The notes: a model not told the origin generated them from the sequence alone. Shown: positions 47,703 to 58,447, counted from the first letter of the stretch. The stretch is DNA of 64,000 nt from Bilabrum cf. latius (GCA_965178125.1 OZ237746.1:248001-312000); one strand, 5' to 3'. Program-made: numbers and translations.

Positions 47703-49187
47703 TTAAGATGTGCTTAAAAGGGCCTCAAGATCGTCTGTTTTCATTGCCGCACCTCCACGCATCGTAAGTTTTCCACCAAGTTTATTCAATTCTCCTCCAC
47801 TATTTCCATATCCATAATGTGCCGCCGCTTTGCCAAGAGCACTATTGTCTCCTGTTAGACTTTTGAGTGGTCCTATATTCCTAATGGTTTTCGCTAGGTT
47901 TTTAGCCTAATCACTTTTTGCCCAATCTTTAACCTTGTTCCATCCGTGTTTAAAGGCTCGTCCAATCTTAGACCAGAAACGACCTTTTCCACCCATAACA
48001 TTAGCATAATTATCTAAATCCTCAAATACAGGCTAGAAACCTTTAGAACCACTTTCAGCATCACCACGTTTAGCAAGTTCAGAAAGCACTTTAGAAGGCT
48101 CAATAAGGGCGCCAGCCTCAGTATAGACACCGTTATCATTCACAAGAACATTATCATAAAACATCCATACTTTTACCTCGTATTTATCCTCATACGCACC
48201 ATCCGCATATTTATTATAAGGGTTGAAGCACTAAAGATTAACTTTAAGATTAAATCCAGTATTTACATTAGATTGAACACCAGCAAGTGTAGCAACATCT
48301 GAAGGTTTTAAAATCATATAGCAACCAGTACCGCGGTTTCCATCACTTCCATCAATTGATGAACCATAAAAGGATGAAGGAGGAAGAGCATATCCGTTCT
48401 TTCTACTAATTCTATATAATTCGTGTGGATTATCTACAGCCCCTAATTCCTCAGCGCTTCCATTGAGTGAGAAACCTATTCTTCTAATTGGTAAAGTTCT
48501 ATTAGCCCAGTTAGGGTTATCATCACAACCAACAAGGCGGGCACATACCATAATAGCACTAGGGATACCATTCTCACGGGATAATTGATAATCAAAAGAA
48601 GTTAAAGAATTTTCAGTTGCGGATTTAGGTACAGGGACAGGCGCCTAAGACTAAAATTTAATTGTAGGCATATTATACATACAACGAGTCGGGGGGGCGT
48701 ATCCACTCTAAAATTCAACTTCATCAACAAGAAGGGTCGTATTTGTTTCTCCTATAATTGACTAACCCGTTATTTTGTTAATATCTCCGTTATCTTTTGT
48801 AAAACTAGCCTTACACAGTCTTTGAATGGCATTTACGTGATAATCTAAATCAACCTGAAGGCTTCTCACACCGGTGAAATATTTAGCATTCACATCAACA
48901 TCTGCTCCTTTTAGTGGTATAGCTTCTTGAAAATCAATAGTCCAATCAATTTGGTCTCTATTACCCGCAACGAAATCAGCACTTACAGTCGTAAAAGCAT
49001 TCCCATATGCTCCACGATAACTAAAGCTATCACCGGCACTATATCCAACATCCTAACCCCAAGCTAAAGGATTTTTAAGGGTATCACTTACTTCACGATA
49101 ATCACCAACAGTGTCAGGGCGTCCAACGGGTGAGATTGTGGATAAGGTTTGGGGGGGACAACAGGTGGTGGTAGGTACACCAAGCGT
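47703..49187 (-). pseudogene. major capsid protein of element 1, N-terminus missing
   Basis: About 490 codons remain, with UAGs in frame and a UAA stop. Blocks match the element 2 MCP: NPHELYRISRKNG corresponds to SPQ(Q)LWDLSRSNG, where UAG aligns with Glu, and IRRIGFSLNG with LGIEGISIEM. It is expected to be a double-jelly-roll capsid protein. Compared with element 2, about 120-150 N-terminal residues are absent; upstream the frame runs through a G7 run into unrelated sequence and meets UAA at 49188-49190, with no ATG. Near the C-terminus MRGG (47751-47762) fits the adenain-type cleavage consensus. The copy looks truncated and not functional. Confidence 0.65.
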
Positions 49188-49278
49188 TTAGGACGAGGGC
49201 TACGCTACGCTCGCCCCTCCTTTAAAGGCATATTTAGCAACTCAAGTGTTTCCCCTATAAACCTAAATGATTTCACAG

Positions 49279-49360
49279 GGGGTTCCCCAAGAACCCCTAT
49301 AGAACCCCTCTATGTACCCATTTTCAGATATAAAATTTACTCCTACGAAGTAGGGGTAAA
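49279..49360. repeat. hairpins at the junction of the two viral elements
   Basis: GGGGTTC/GAACCCC (49279-49297, 5-nt loop, perfect) and an 11-bp-arm hairpin with one mismatch around CTCCTAC/GTAGGGG (49336-49360). Confidence 0.5.
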
Positions 49361-49638
49361 TTGAAGAATTCTAATATTTAACCCCCTTATAAACTCTAAC
49401 AGCAAAGACAGAGATGTTTTAGTAAAGTAGGAAAAAATGAAGAAATTAACCAAGTGTCCAAAATATCTCTGTGTTTGCTGTAGGAACGGAAGGATGAATT
49501 CCCAAGAGACCAAGAGACCAACCGAGGATTTCCCCAAGAGAACAAGGTATTTTATCAAGAGACCGAGGTATGTTCCCAAGCGACAAACCGATAAACCGAC
49601 CGATGAACCGACCGATGAACCGACCAAGGATTTCCCAA

Positions 49639-50570
49639 GATGCTCGGGCTTTGCCCTCCGCTCTTTTGATATCTTTTTCAAAGATTGGATTTCCCAAGGA
49701 TTTCCCAAGCGACTAAATTGTTCTCCGAAGCAACCAAACCGATTACCCAAGAGATGATACATTATAAGGAAAACGAAAACGTATTTTAAGTCCCTTTGGA
49801 AAAGTCCCCCAAAAATTGAGAGATTTTACAGGTCAATTATAAGAGACTTAGAAAAAATAAATTAAGTTCCCAAGATGCTCGGGCTTTGCCCTCCGCTCTT
49901 TTGATATCTTTTTCAAAGATTAAAATTAAATGTTGTAATTCCTATGATGCCACCATAAAAATTAAAAGGAAAATAAAAAACAAATTATAATTGTTTTCCA
50001 ATTAAAAACACAAAAATTGATTGAAAAATTTTGACAATATAGGATACAAAGAAATATTAAAATTAATTTTCCAAGATGCTCGGGCTTTGCCCTCCGCTCT
50101 TTTGATATCTTTTTCAAAGATTGGATTTCCCAAGGATTTCCCAAGCGACTAAATTGTTCTCCGAAGCAACCAAACCGATTACCCAAGAGATGATACATTA
50201 TAAGGAAAACGAAAACGTATTTTAAGTCCCTTTGGAAAAGTCCCCCAAAAATTGAGAGATTTTACAGGTCAATTATAAGAGACTTAGAAAAAATAAATTA
50301 AGTTCCCAAGATGCTCGGGCTTTGCCCTCCGCTCTTTTGATATCTTTTTCAAAGATTAAAATTAAATGTTGTAATTCCTATGATGCCACCATAAAAATTA
50401 AAAGGAAAATAAAAAACAAATTATAATTGTTTTCCAATTAAAAACACAAAAATTGATTGAAAAATTTTGACAATATAGGATACAAAGAAATATTAAAATT
50501 AATTTTCCAAGATGCTCGGGCTTTGCCCTCCGCTCTTTTGATATCTTTTTCAAAGATTGGATTTCCCAAG
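49639..50570. repeat. ~437-bp tandem duplication with a 50-bp core present five times
   Basis: A core beginning AAGATGCTCGGGCTTTGCCC recurs at about 49639, 49876, 50073, 50310 and 50510, with spacings alternating near 236 and 198 bp. The segment from about 49686 to 50122 repeats almost exactly from 50123 on. Upstream, 49580-49625 carries a 12-bp microsatellite of ACCGATGAACCG. Minus-strand reading frames here are products of the repeat, not genes. Confidence 0.85.
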
Positions 50571-50599
50571 AGATGATAATTAAGACCATTCTATATCAC

Positions 50600-50607
50600 T
50601 ATAGTAA
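50600..50607 (+). promoter_or_regulatory. start-proximal TATAGTAA motif
   Basis: TATAGTAA directly abutting ATG 50608. The same octamer or TATACTAA abuts several other element 2 starts. Confidence 0.5.
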
Positions 50608-50721
50608 ATGAACCCATTTTTAAAGGAGTTGATGATAGAGCATATTGTCAAGCAAATTAATCCACGTATTTGGAAAAAATTACACGAAAAACTAAAGGAA
50701 TACAAGAAGCTCGGGCTTTGA
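50608..50721 (+). CDS. possible small protein
   Basis: 37 aa, basic (KQINPRIWKKLHEKLKEYKK), UGA stop. The only support is the TATAGTAA motif abutting its ATG. Its 3' end contains part of the tandem-repeat core (GCTCGGGCTTT). It may be a gene remnant. Confidence 0.3.
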   Translation: MNPFLKELMIEHIVKQINPRIWKKLHEKLKEYKKLGL

Positions 50722-50752
50722 TATAAGTAGAAGACTATACTATAAAGTACTT

Positions 50753-51037
50753 ATGAAGCTACATACCTACGATTTTGAAAAGGTTGTTGAGAATTTTCTA
50801 TTTAAAGCACCCTCAAGACGCAAGAATAAGAAGTATGATGTTTTTGACGAAAATGATGAATATATTACATCGTTTGGTGATAGGCGGTATTAGCAATTTT
50901 ACGATAGAATAGGGTATTACAGCCATTTAAATCATTTAGATACGGACCGCCAATTTAGATACTTCAAACGACACGGTATCGAAGTAAAACCAAGAACCCC
51001 AAAGTTCTTCTCACATTTTTACCTTTGGAGTTCATAA
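50753..51037 (+). CDS. DUF5754-like small viral protein
   Basis: 94 aa with one UAG and a UAA stop. The pattern KKYDVFDEND, ITSFGDRRY(Q)QFYD, HLDTDRRQFRYFKRHG resembles the DUF5754-type domain seen in protist DNA viruses (pattern recalled, not searched) and recalls the C-terminal part of the element 1 protein at 42484. A TATACTATAAAG string precedes the start. It converges with the protease gene, the two stops being adjacent. Confidence 0.6.
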
Positions 51038-51568
51038 ATGACACGTCAATAAATACACTAATTCATCAGGATTTAATGTATGTTTCTTACAAACCTTATC
51101 CACCCACTTTTTATACTAATTAGCGTTTTTCGCTCTATTCCATAACCTTACTATACAATGTCTCCCGCAGGTTGCTATATCCATTCCATCCGCCTAAAAC
51201 TAATAGGGGTTATAGTCAATTTTATAAGGAGAATGATACATTAAATAAATTAACTCAGGGTCTTCATAAAAACGTTTCCGGACGCTTTCACTCATTGTAT
51301 GCTGTTGTCTATCAGGACGAATTCCATAACTGTCAAAGAAGTATACAGTACCCTTACGCTTAAATAAGCACACCCAATGACCAGAGTTTATTTCTTCTTG
51401 GTATAGAATGATACAACAATTACAACGACTAAATAATCCATCAATACTATTGTACTATCCTAATTCTGTATATGGAACGATGTTTACCGACGTAGGAAGA
51501 AATGCCTTAATATTTGGTGGAGTTTTGAGGAGAACACGAATATCACTATCGCTAAGAGCATAATCCAT
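51032..51568 (-). CDS. adenain/Ulp1-like capsid maturation protease
   Basis: 178 aa, about the size of adenovirus protease. The catalytic His is in NSGHWVCLF (His64), the acid in YFFDSYG (Asp79), and the Cys in ATCGRHC (Cys134). UAG codons at 123 and 125 lie where the oxyanion-hole Gln is expected, so a catalytic Gln may itself be encoded by UAG. Further UAGs occur at 38 and 151; the stop is UGA. Such C5/C48-type proteases cleave capsid precursors at (M/I/L)xGG sites, and candidate virion proteins of this element carry such sites. It is transcribed opposite to the ATPase, the two starts being separated by 189 bp. Confidence 0.85.
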
Positions 51569-51739
51569 ATATATTTATTATAGAAACATATATTGGGGGA
51601 GATGAATTCTCTTAACCACTATTTAAGTGTAGAAGTATTTCTACAAAATCCGTTTTGGAATTTGTGGATAATATAAAAGACAATCATTCAAAATAAGTTT
51701 TCAACAAAAAGACAAAACACTTTAGAAAATATAAAAACA

Positions 51740-51747
51740 TATAGTAA
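51740..51747 (+). promoter_or_regulatory. TATAGTAA motif before the packaging ATPase
   Basis: TATAGTAA followed by TATACTAAA, 10 nt before ATG 51758. Confidence 0.45.
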
Positions 51748-51757
51748 ATATACTAAA

Positions 51758-52663
51758 ATGGCTCATTTTTCTTGGAAGGAAACTACAAAATCAACACCCA
51801 TCGCATACGATACACACGGAAAACGTATTTTATACACAGCGGAAAAGACAGACAACCAATTTGGAGATGATAGTATATCATTCTAGGATTTTCAAGTATC
51901 ATCACTTACAGGGAAACGATTTCCGCAGAGGAAAATGGATTTATTAGCACGACACTTAATCAAACAGGTCGAACCCCTAGATGAAGACATAAAATATTTA
52001 TATGAGAAAGCATAGGAAAAGAAACATAAAGAGATTACATTAAAATAGGGTGAATTTTAGTGTCTTCCAAATCCAGATATTCAAAGGGAAGTGGTATATA
52101 TCACAGCTCCAGCAGGAAGTGGGAAAAGTACTTGGGTGGGTAAATACGCTAAGAATTACAATAGATTATTTCCAGACCGACGTATTATTTTATTTTCTAG
52201 GGTTGGGGTAGATAAGGCCTTAGATGATTTGAAGAACCTAAGTAGAATTGAATTAAATTAGGAATTAGTGGAAAACCCTATTGATTGCCACACAGAATTA
52301 AAGGATTGTTTAGTTATTTTAGACGATATAGATACAGTAAGAGATAAAGACGTAAAAAAGGCTTTGATAGATTTATAGGACGATATTTTACAAGTTGGTC
52401 GCCACTCAAATACGTCAATTCTAATGACTTCTCATTTATCCACAAATTATAAAAGTACCCGAATTATTCTTGCGGAAAGTCATAAGTTCGTTATATTCCC
52501 TTAGTGTTCATCCGCACATTCTCTAAGGTATTTGTTAAAGAATTATATAGGACTTGAGAAACAAGAAATCTCTAAAGTCTTAAAAATGCCTTCCAGGTGG
52601 GTCTGTGTCCACAGGAATTACCCGAGGTATTTAATTGGAGAAAGGTAGGCTTACCTTCTATAA
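51758..52663 (+). CDS. A32-like genome packaging ATPase
   Basis: 301 aa. Walker A is APAGSGKST (residues 117-125), Walker B CLVILDDID (184-192), and RHSNTSILMTSHL follows as expected for the FtsK/HerA-type packaging ATPases of PLVs, virophages and large DNA viruses. It would pump viral DNA into capsids. About nine UAGs are in frame; the stop is UAA 52661-52663. It is complete and is a hallmark of element 2, with no counterpart seen in element 1. Confidence 0.88.
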
Positions 52664-52692
52664 TTTTGGTCAAACTTGTTATAAAAGTTTCT

Positions 52693-52932
52693 TTAAATAA
52701 TATTCTATTCTCTTATATACCGACTTGCTTGAGGTAAACTCATACCAGTCTACTACATCACCATTTTTACAAGTTTATTGCGGCGTTTCATTTTGGCGCT
52801 CACTTTCCGCTTAGGCTTACTACGGCCTTTTCCAACTTTAATATGATGGTTTTTAACTCTATTTAAAGCGTCTTGTTCTTTCTATAGCGCGAGTTGTTTG
52901 GTTCTCTATATAATCCACTTATCAATATCCAT
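52693..52932 (-). CDS. small highly basic protein
   Basis: 79 aa, with KVGKGRSKPKRKVSAKMKRRNK in the middle, five in-frame UAGs and a UAA stop. The start codon follows GTATAGTATA on the minus strand. A short, strongly basic protein in the morphogenesis block could be a DNA-condensing core protein; this is inference. It is divergent from the 52998 gene, 65 bp apart. Confidence 0.6.
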
Positions 52933-52989
52933 TATACTATACACAAACACTTTATTTTTTATTTTTTGGTCAAGCTTTTTATAAAAGCT

Positions 52990-52997
52990 TATAGTAA
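52990..52997 (+). promoter_or_regulatory. start-proximal TATAGTAA motif
   Basis: TATAGTAA abutting ATG 52998. Confidence 0.5.
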
Positions 52998-54179
52998 ATG
53001 AAAACTGCTAAAGTGAATGCTCTTATTCAGCAAGCCCTAGAAAGGGAACTGGACAATGCTAAAATGTTAGATTTACAGGCAAGGGACGACGTAGATTTAG
53101 AAACAGAATATAGTGATTTTATAAGGAAAAGGGCAAAAATTGAACGATTAAAAGAAAGTGGAAGGTATGGAACTCCAGCGTAGAGAAAATAGGCAGACCA
53201 AAGCAACGAGGAAATCATATCTAAGTCAATATCTGGTATAATGAAAGGTATTATTGAGGGTAAAAATGTAAGTCCAGCAGTGAAAGCATTGAAGGATTTT
53301 GTTGGTAATATCAATATGTCTCCACAAATGAAGCAACAACTCGCCCGTCAATACGTTAACATAGAGAGGTTTCAAAGGAAAGGATACGAAGGACTGCAGA
53401 GAGTTCCAGCTGAGGATAGAAAACAACTCTTAGAATTAGGGAAAGTTATATAGGAGGCATCCGGACAACGAATACCGTAGGGAATGTTGGGAATTGATTA
53501 GTAGCCAACATCTTTACAAACACCTGCTCGAACAACAAGAAGAAACACGTTTTCCGCTCCAACACAAGTACAGCTTCCAAAAAGGTCTTCGGGTGCGTAT
53601 AAATAGTTATTGGAAAGAGCCAGAGAAAGAATACAACAAGACAGACCCTTAACTGAAAAACAACGAATAGCGTGGGATTTAGAATAGGGAAAGAATTTCT
53701 CACAAAGAACATCACAGGGGCAGACAAATATGTTTTAGCATTTTCAAGAGGGTTCAAGTAGTAATGCGTCAAAAACATCAAAAGACTTAGATGCCATATT
53801 AGCCGCAGCGAGCAATGAAAGACCACTACCGCAAGGAAGCACTCCGGGGGCGTGGGACCCAGAAACTGGTGAGTACTATGATATGCCGAGTAGGATGGAA
53901 ATTGAGCAGGGAATTGGAAAACGTGCTACTAGACCTGTGTAGCGATTTACGGGGTTTAGTCCGCCCTATGGAATGTAGTAGCCTGATTTAGAAGACCCAC
54001 CATCACGCGCAATGACTGTAGAAGAAAGTGGAAAACCAAAAAAGGGGAAAGGATTAACAGGTGGAAAAAGAATTATCTATGATACAGCAATGAATGTAGC
54101 CAAGAAAGTAAAAGGAAGCACTAAAAATATTCATCATTAGGTTGCTATGGAACTATTACATCTTTTAGGAAAAGATTGA
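52998..54179 (+). CDS. candidate virion protein with LTGG cleavage site
   Basis: About 393 aa with about a dozen UAGs and a UGA stop. Not recognised. The N-terminal ~140 residues are helical and charged, the middle is Gln/Ser/Arg-rich and disordered, and near the C-terminus GKGLTGGKR occurs (LTGG at residues 353-356). The same GKGLTG string is in the MCP tail, and LxGG fits an adenain-type processing site. Position between ATPase and penton suggests a minor capsid or core protein cut during maturation. Confidence 0.65.
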
Positions 54180-54244
54180 CCAAAACCTCTTATATACATC
54201 TTTTGGCAACCTGATAAAAATTATATCTGTGGATATACTATAAA

Positions 54245-54736
54245 ATGTCAGTCTCAAATCTTCTATCTAAGAACAGTCTAGACCTTATGTCTCAAACTAT
54301 TACGTGTAATGTTGTGAGTAGCGACGCAATTAAAGTGTCCGCAATTACTAACTCTACGGGAGCAGTCATAGGCAATCCAAGTATTGAATTCAAAGACGGA
54401 GAGCCTTATATGGAGTGGGGTGAAACTGTTCTACGGTTTGGAAAAAACGGAGCGTCTGCTGGTTGTCAGTTCAGTATGAGCGAAGAAGGAGAAAGATGCG
54501 ATATTTCACTAGTTGGTTCATTCAAGACTTCTCAAGAGGGTGTTGTTGGGCTGAGTGAGGTTGCTGGAGCTACATTGGCTGACGCTTCTACCCCTATTAA
54601 TACGTCAGCAGAGCGAAAGTTCAAGGGCGCTTTAGTGTATAATGGAAGCGACAACGATGTCTATGTGGCGATTGGCAGTTCTTCTACATCTAGTTGGAAA
54701 TCCTTAGTGTCAGGTTCACTTATTACACCATCTTAA
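54245..54736 (+). CDS. virion-type protein with LRFG-ASAG domain
   Basis: 163 aa, no internal UAG, UAA stop. The central block VLRFGKNGASAGCQFSM then ERCDISL matches the element 1 protein at 41909-42430; the C-terminal halves diverge. It is Ser/Thr/Val-rich and likely beta-structured. Placement between the 52998 protein and the penton-like gene suggests a surface or vertex component such as a fibre; function is not established. A TATACTATAAA string precedes the ATG. Confidence 0.65.
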   Translation: MSVSNLLSKNSLDLMSQTITCNVVSSDAIKVSAITNSTGAVIGNPSIEFKDGEPYMEWGETVLRFGKNGASAGCQFSMSEEGERCDISLVGSFKTSQEGVVGLSEVAGATLADASTPINTSAERKFKGALVYNGSDNDVYVAIGSSSTSSWKSLVSGSLITPS

Positions 54737-54783
54737 TTATACTTTAGAAAAGTAATCAAACCCACCCCATAATTATAAGCCTC

Positions 54784-54792
54784 TATAGTAAA
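54784..54792 (+). promoter_or_regulatory. start-proximal TATAGTAAA motif
   Basis: TATAGTAAA abutting ATG 54793. Confidence 0.5.
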
Positions 54793-55902
54793 ATGAGTTC
54801 TCCAGACCGATTTTACATTACCGCAAACATACGAAATAACGAAGATACTTTCCAACCAGCGACCTATAGCGAAACCCGCAAGTAGCCATTATTAGATAAG
54901 GATGTTGGTGATTATACGATGTCAGTATTCCGGTTTTCCATAAGCACCAATTCAATACCTTTATGGGTTCCACACATAGAAACCGATAAAGTGAAAAATC
55001 CAACTTCAAATCCTAATCAAACAGTGTATAGAATAAGCATTACAGATGAAGACGGAGTAAGTTTGTGGACCTCAAGCATTCAGTGGAGACCCTAGTTAAC
55101 AGGGGAAAACCAACCCCCTTTTTCCAATCCTATGTAGTTTGTTCCTTATTATTATATGTATTCCGTGTAGCATTTTGTTGATTTATTCAACGAAACCCTA
55201 TAGAACGCTTTGTCAGCGGATATTACATCAGTTCCGGTTTTACTCTTTAAAGATGGTAAATTTTCTTTAGTAGCAAACCCCGATTACGACGAGGAAAACT
55301 CAGGACAGAAATTTAAATTAGTGTTGAATGAAGCCCTTAACGAACTGATGACGGGTTTTCCTATGGAACGAATGGATATCCAAGATGACGACTTATACGC
55401 AAGCATTCTATTCAAATCCTTAGGAACGAATGTTTAATTTGATGATGGCTCTTCTGTTGGAAAATATGAACCTTAGGCATACTTCGAGGGAAACCCAACG
55501 GGAGACTACAGATTAATGATGACCTAGGAACGAGGGAGTTTAGTGTAGTTTTAGATTTTTCGCGGAATAGTTTTCACATCTTCAAGTCTTCCAGTGAGGA
55601 GTGAGGCAATATCCTAGAAATCCGCCTATGGACAATCCACTAATACAGTTCAAAATTCAGGTTCAGGGACCGAGAGTTTATTAGTGGATATGGATTGTGT
55701 ATTAGATGATACTGAAACAGTTAATTAGTAGGTTCTTCAATACCAGCCCCATATTCTCCACGAAATTGATTTTTTAGATACACATTCAGTAGATAGGATT
55801 TAGTTTAATCTATATTGGAAAGACAATTATTCAAATCTAAGACCTCTTTATTTACGCCACGGAAGTGTGAGTGTGAAGTTTTTATTTAAGAAACGGAAGT
55901 GA
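54793..55902 (+). CDS. penton-like minor capsid protein
   Basis: 369 aa with about 14 in-frame UAGs and a UGA stop. The N-terminus (DRFYITANIRNNEDTF; DVGDYTMSVFRFSISTNSIPLW) resembles the minor capsid/penton proteins of PLVs and virophages, in which an RF-x-I-x-T-x-x-(I/L)P strand is typical (recalled pattern). It lies directly before the MCP, as penton genes often do. It is expected to be a single-jelly-roll pentamer at capsid vertices. I am fairly, not fully, sure of the identity. No homolog remains in element 1. Confidence 0.6.
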
Positions 55903-56007
55903 AATTAGTTTTGTATTACTTTTATGAAGAAACGAGTTTGCGTTCTTTTCTAAAGAACTGAGTGATAGAATTTTATTCGTTGTATATAATATACAAGGAA
56001 AACAAAA

Positions 56008-57774
56008 ATGTCATTGAATACATTTGCCCTTCAGCCAGTCAAAGTATCTCCCGCAACATTAGACGTACAACCAAAGCCTTATGAAGTTCAAGAAGGTTAT
56101 GAGAACCGAACGTTTCGCAGATACGCTCCATCTGGTTCAGCCGGTAATTATAATTCAGGTGTGAATTGGAATATTAGTATGCCTTCAGGTGTAGGTTTAT
56201 GCCGCCGCGCATACGTGTCTTGCCGTTTTTCCATTACCTTTTCCGTGAATAATCAAACCGCAGGTGCTCTCGTACCATTTACACCAGATTACGATGCTCC
56301 ACGCTCATATCCACTTAATCGCTCCATTGCAACACAGACAGTTGGTATCAATAACATTCGCTTTACTTAGAATAACGCGGAAATAATGGACGTAGTGTCC
56401 CATTGTTTAGATGATGATGTTCATCGTGTGAATTGCCTTGATAGTGTGTATAGACGCGACAATGTGCCTTCATACGCGATGATGAGTTAGGCTACAAATA
56501 ACGCTCTTGCTTCGTATGAGGACGTGCTTTAGGACCAACCCGCAAGAGGAAGTGGATTTTATAACTTGGTTCAAATGGATAACACTCCAGTGCCCGCAGG
56601 TCAAACGCAAAATCGTGTTCTTGTCTTTGAATGTACTGAGGCGGTTCTTTGCCCACCTTTCCATTACGAAAGTAAATAGGAACAACCAGCCATTTTCGGT
56701 TTAGAAACTCTTTCCTTGGATATCAATTGGTCGCAACTGAGTAGAACCGTGTGGTCTCGTATTCCACAATAGGACTTAACTGCTACCGTTTAGTCGGTAG
56801 ATGTCCAGAACCCCTATTTATACCTTGAATAGATTACCCCTAAAACAGGGTTTGTCCTTCCAAAACAGGTATCCTATGATATTTTTGAAATGACTTCATA
56901 TACTCAAAGCTATGGTGCAACAATCAGCGCAGGAACAACAGCAACTCTTACGAACAACAATATTAAACTTAGCAATTCAGTTCCATCTCGTCTATTTGTG
57001 TTTGCCCGTCGCTCACCTACCAGCGTCTCAGTAGATTAGGGAAACACATTCCTTGGAATTGAGGGAATATCTATTGAGATGAATAACCAAAGTGGATTAC
57101 TCGCAGATGCTTCACCTCAGTAGCTATGGGACTTATCCAGAAGCAATGGACTTGAATAGCAATACGCGGAATGGGCTATGCGTAAATTCGGGGATAGGGT
57201 GCTATCAGGCGCAATTCTCTCCATCGACCCCGCCAAGGATTTGAGCCTAGATGTAGATTAGACAAATGGAAGCAACGGCTCTAACCAATTGTCTATCACC
57301 CTACGAGTGAAGAATAATGATGTTGTAGATTACCAAAATGTGTAGTGTGTGGTTGTGGGATTGTACGAAGGAGTAATGAATGTGATTGATGGTTCTAAGA
57401 TTGAGTATTAGCAGGGTGTCATCTCACGGGCAGATGTTCTTTCCGCCTCTAAACTACCCGTAGTATATGAAAGTCAATTATCAGGACTACACGGTCGCGG
57501 TCTTGGGAAAAAGATTAGACACGCCTTAAAAAAGTTCGCACACAAAACCGCTGATTGGGTAAAGAAAGGCAATCTCAAAAAAGTATTAAAGGATGGTAAG
57601 TAGGTATTTGACACCGCTAAAATGGTGGGTGAAATGGCTGGTATGGGACGCCAAAGGAAACCCCGAAAAACTACCAAGAAAGGCAAGGGCTTAACAGGTG
57701 CCAAGTTGGGTTCTGGATTAACAGGTGGTAAATCTCTCTCTCGCAATCAATTACTCGCTATGCTCCAAGCTTGA
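56008..57774 (+). CDS. major capsid protein (element 2)
   Basis: 588 aa with about 14 in-frame UAGs and a UGA stop at 57772-57774. Length, position after the penton-like gene and homology to the element 1 protein fit a double-jelly-roll MCP; ADASPQ(Q)LWDLSRSNG corresponds to the conserved Leu-Tyr-x-x-Ser-x-x-Asn-Gly block of PLV capsid proteins. After about residue 500 there is a basic Lys-rich tail with LTGA and LTGG (571-574), the latter a predicted protease site that would remove 14 C-terminal residues. Under the standard code this essential gene would be cut into about 15 pieces. Confidence 0.75.
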
Positions 57775-57829
57775 GTATGAAAAGGGTAAACCAATAAATA
57801 TTTGTCTTGGTATATAGTATATCAAAACA

Positions 57830-58447
57830 ATGTCAGTATCATCTGCTGTAATGGTTGCTGGGACTTTGGCTCCTTTAATGTATTCTGGTAGTCGGTGTCT
57901 ATATTCTTGGTGGACGAAAGACGGAACTTAGAAACAGAAATCCTGCGTGGTTGTTCCAAAAGGCTCTGGGAAAACTACTTTGTGTCGCTCTATAGAAAGT
58001 GTTGATAAAGACACTTTGGTCATTGACTTAGATGAATGCGTAAATGGTTAGATTTCAGGGTAGGAAAAATAGAAAATGGAGAAAATGCTAATTGATGGTG
58101 ATGAAAGCACCCACCGTCTCTTTTATTACTCTTAGTCAAGATTAGTGTATGAAAAAATTAAAGCGGATTGGCTCACAAAGAAATCCAGGCGTTTAATTGT
58201 TATGGTTGGTTCGTTGGAATTAGCGAAAGATTTATTTAAGGAAAGTTCAATTTTTGTGTGTGTGCCTTCTCACAGTCTTTTTGAGGAAATCCGTGAAGGG
58301 AAAAAATCGGGGGACTTATTGTCTGTAGAACGCTCAAGAACGAATTTAATCGCTGGATTACATTAGAGTTAGTACTGTGTCTATTCATCCTTTTAGCAAC
58401 TGGAGGAATTCGTCCGGAAAACCTTCGGTCTTGGAAGTCGTCTATGA
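57830..58447 (+). CDS. P-loop NTPase-like protein of unknown function
   Basis: 205 aa with about eight UAGs and a UGA stop. A short hydrophobic N-terminus (VMVAGTLAPLMYS) may be a membrane anchor. CVVVPKGSGKTTL is a Walker A motif and DTLVIDLDE fits Walker B; RLIVMVGS follows. It looks like a kinase-type P-loop fold. It is distinct from the packaging ATPase. The upstream TATATAGTATATC string fits the element's promoter motif. Role unknown. Confidence 0.6.

Larger units (their letters stand above)
31470..49187. mobile_element. endogenous polinton-like virus 1, probably truncated
   Basis: An AT-rich block unlike the host, with a primase-helicase, B-family polymerase, MCP and small viral-type proteins, all with in-frame UAG. 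No packaging ATPase, protease or penton is seen, and the MCP lacks its N-terminal third, so the right end is probably lost at about 49,150-49,187. Both limits are estimates from composition and gene content. Confidence 0.7.

Noticed and set aside
49343-49762. Minus-strand protein in the repeat tract
   Set aside because: Its sequence recurs in each repeat unit and is low complexity; there is no promoter motif or homology.
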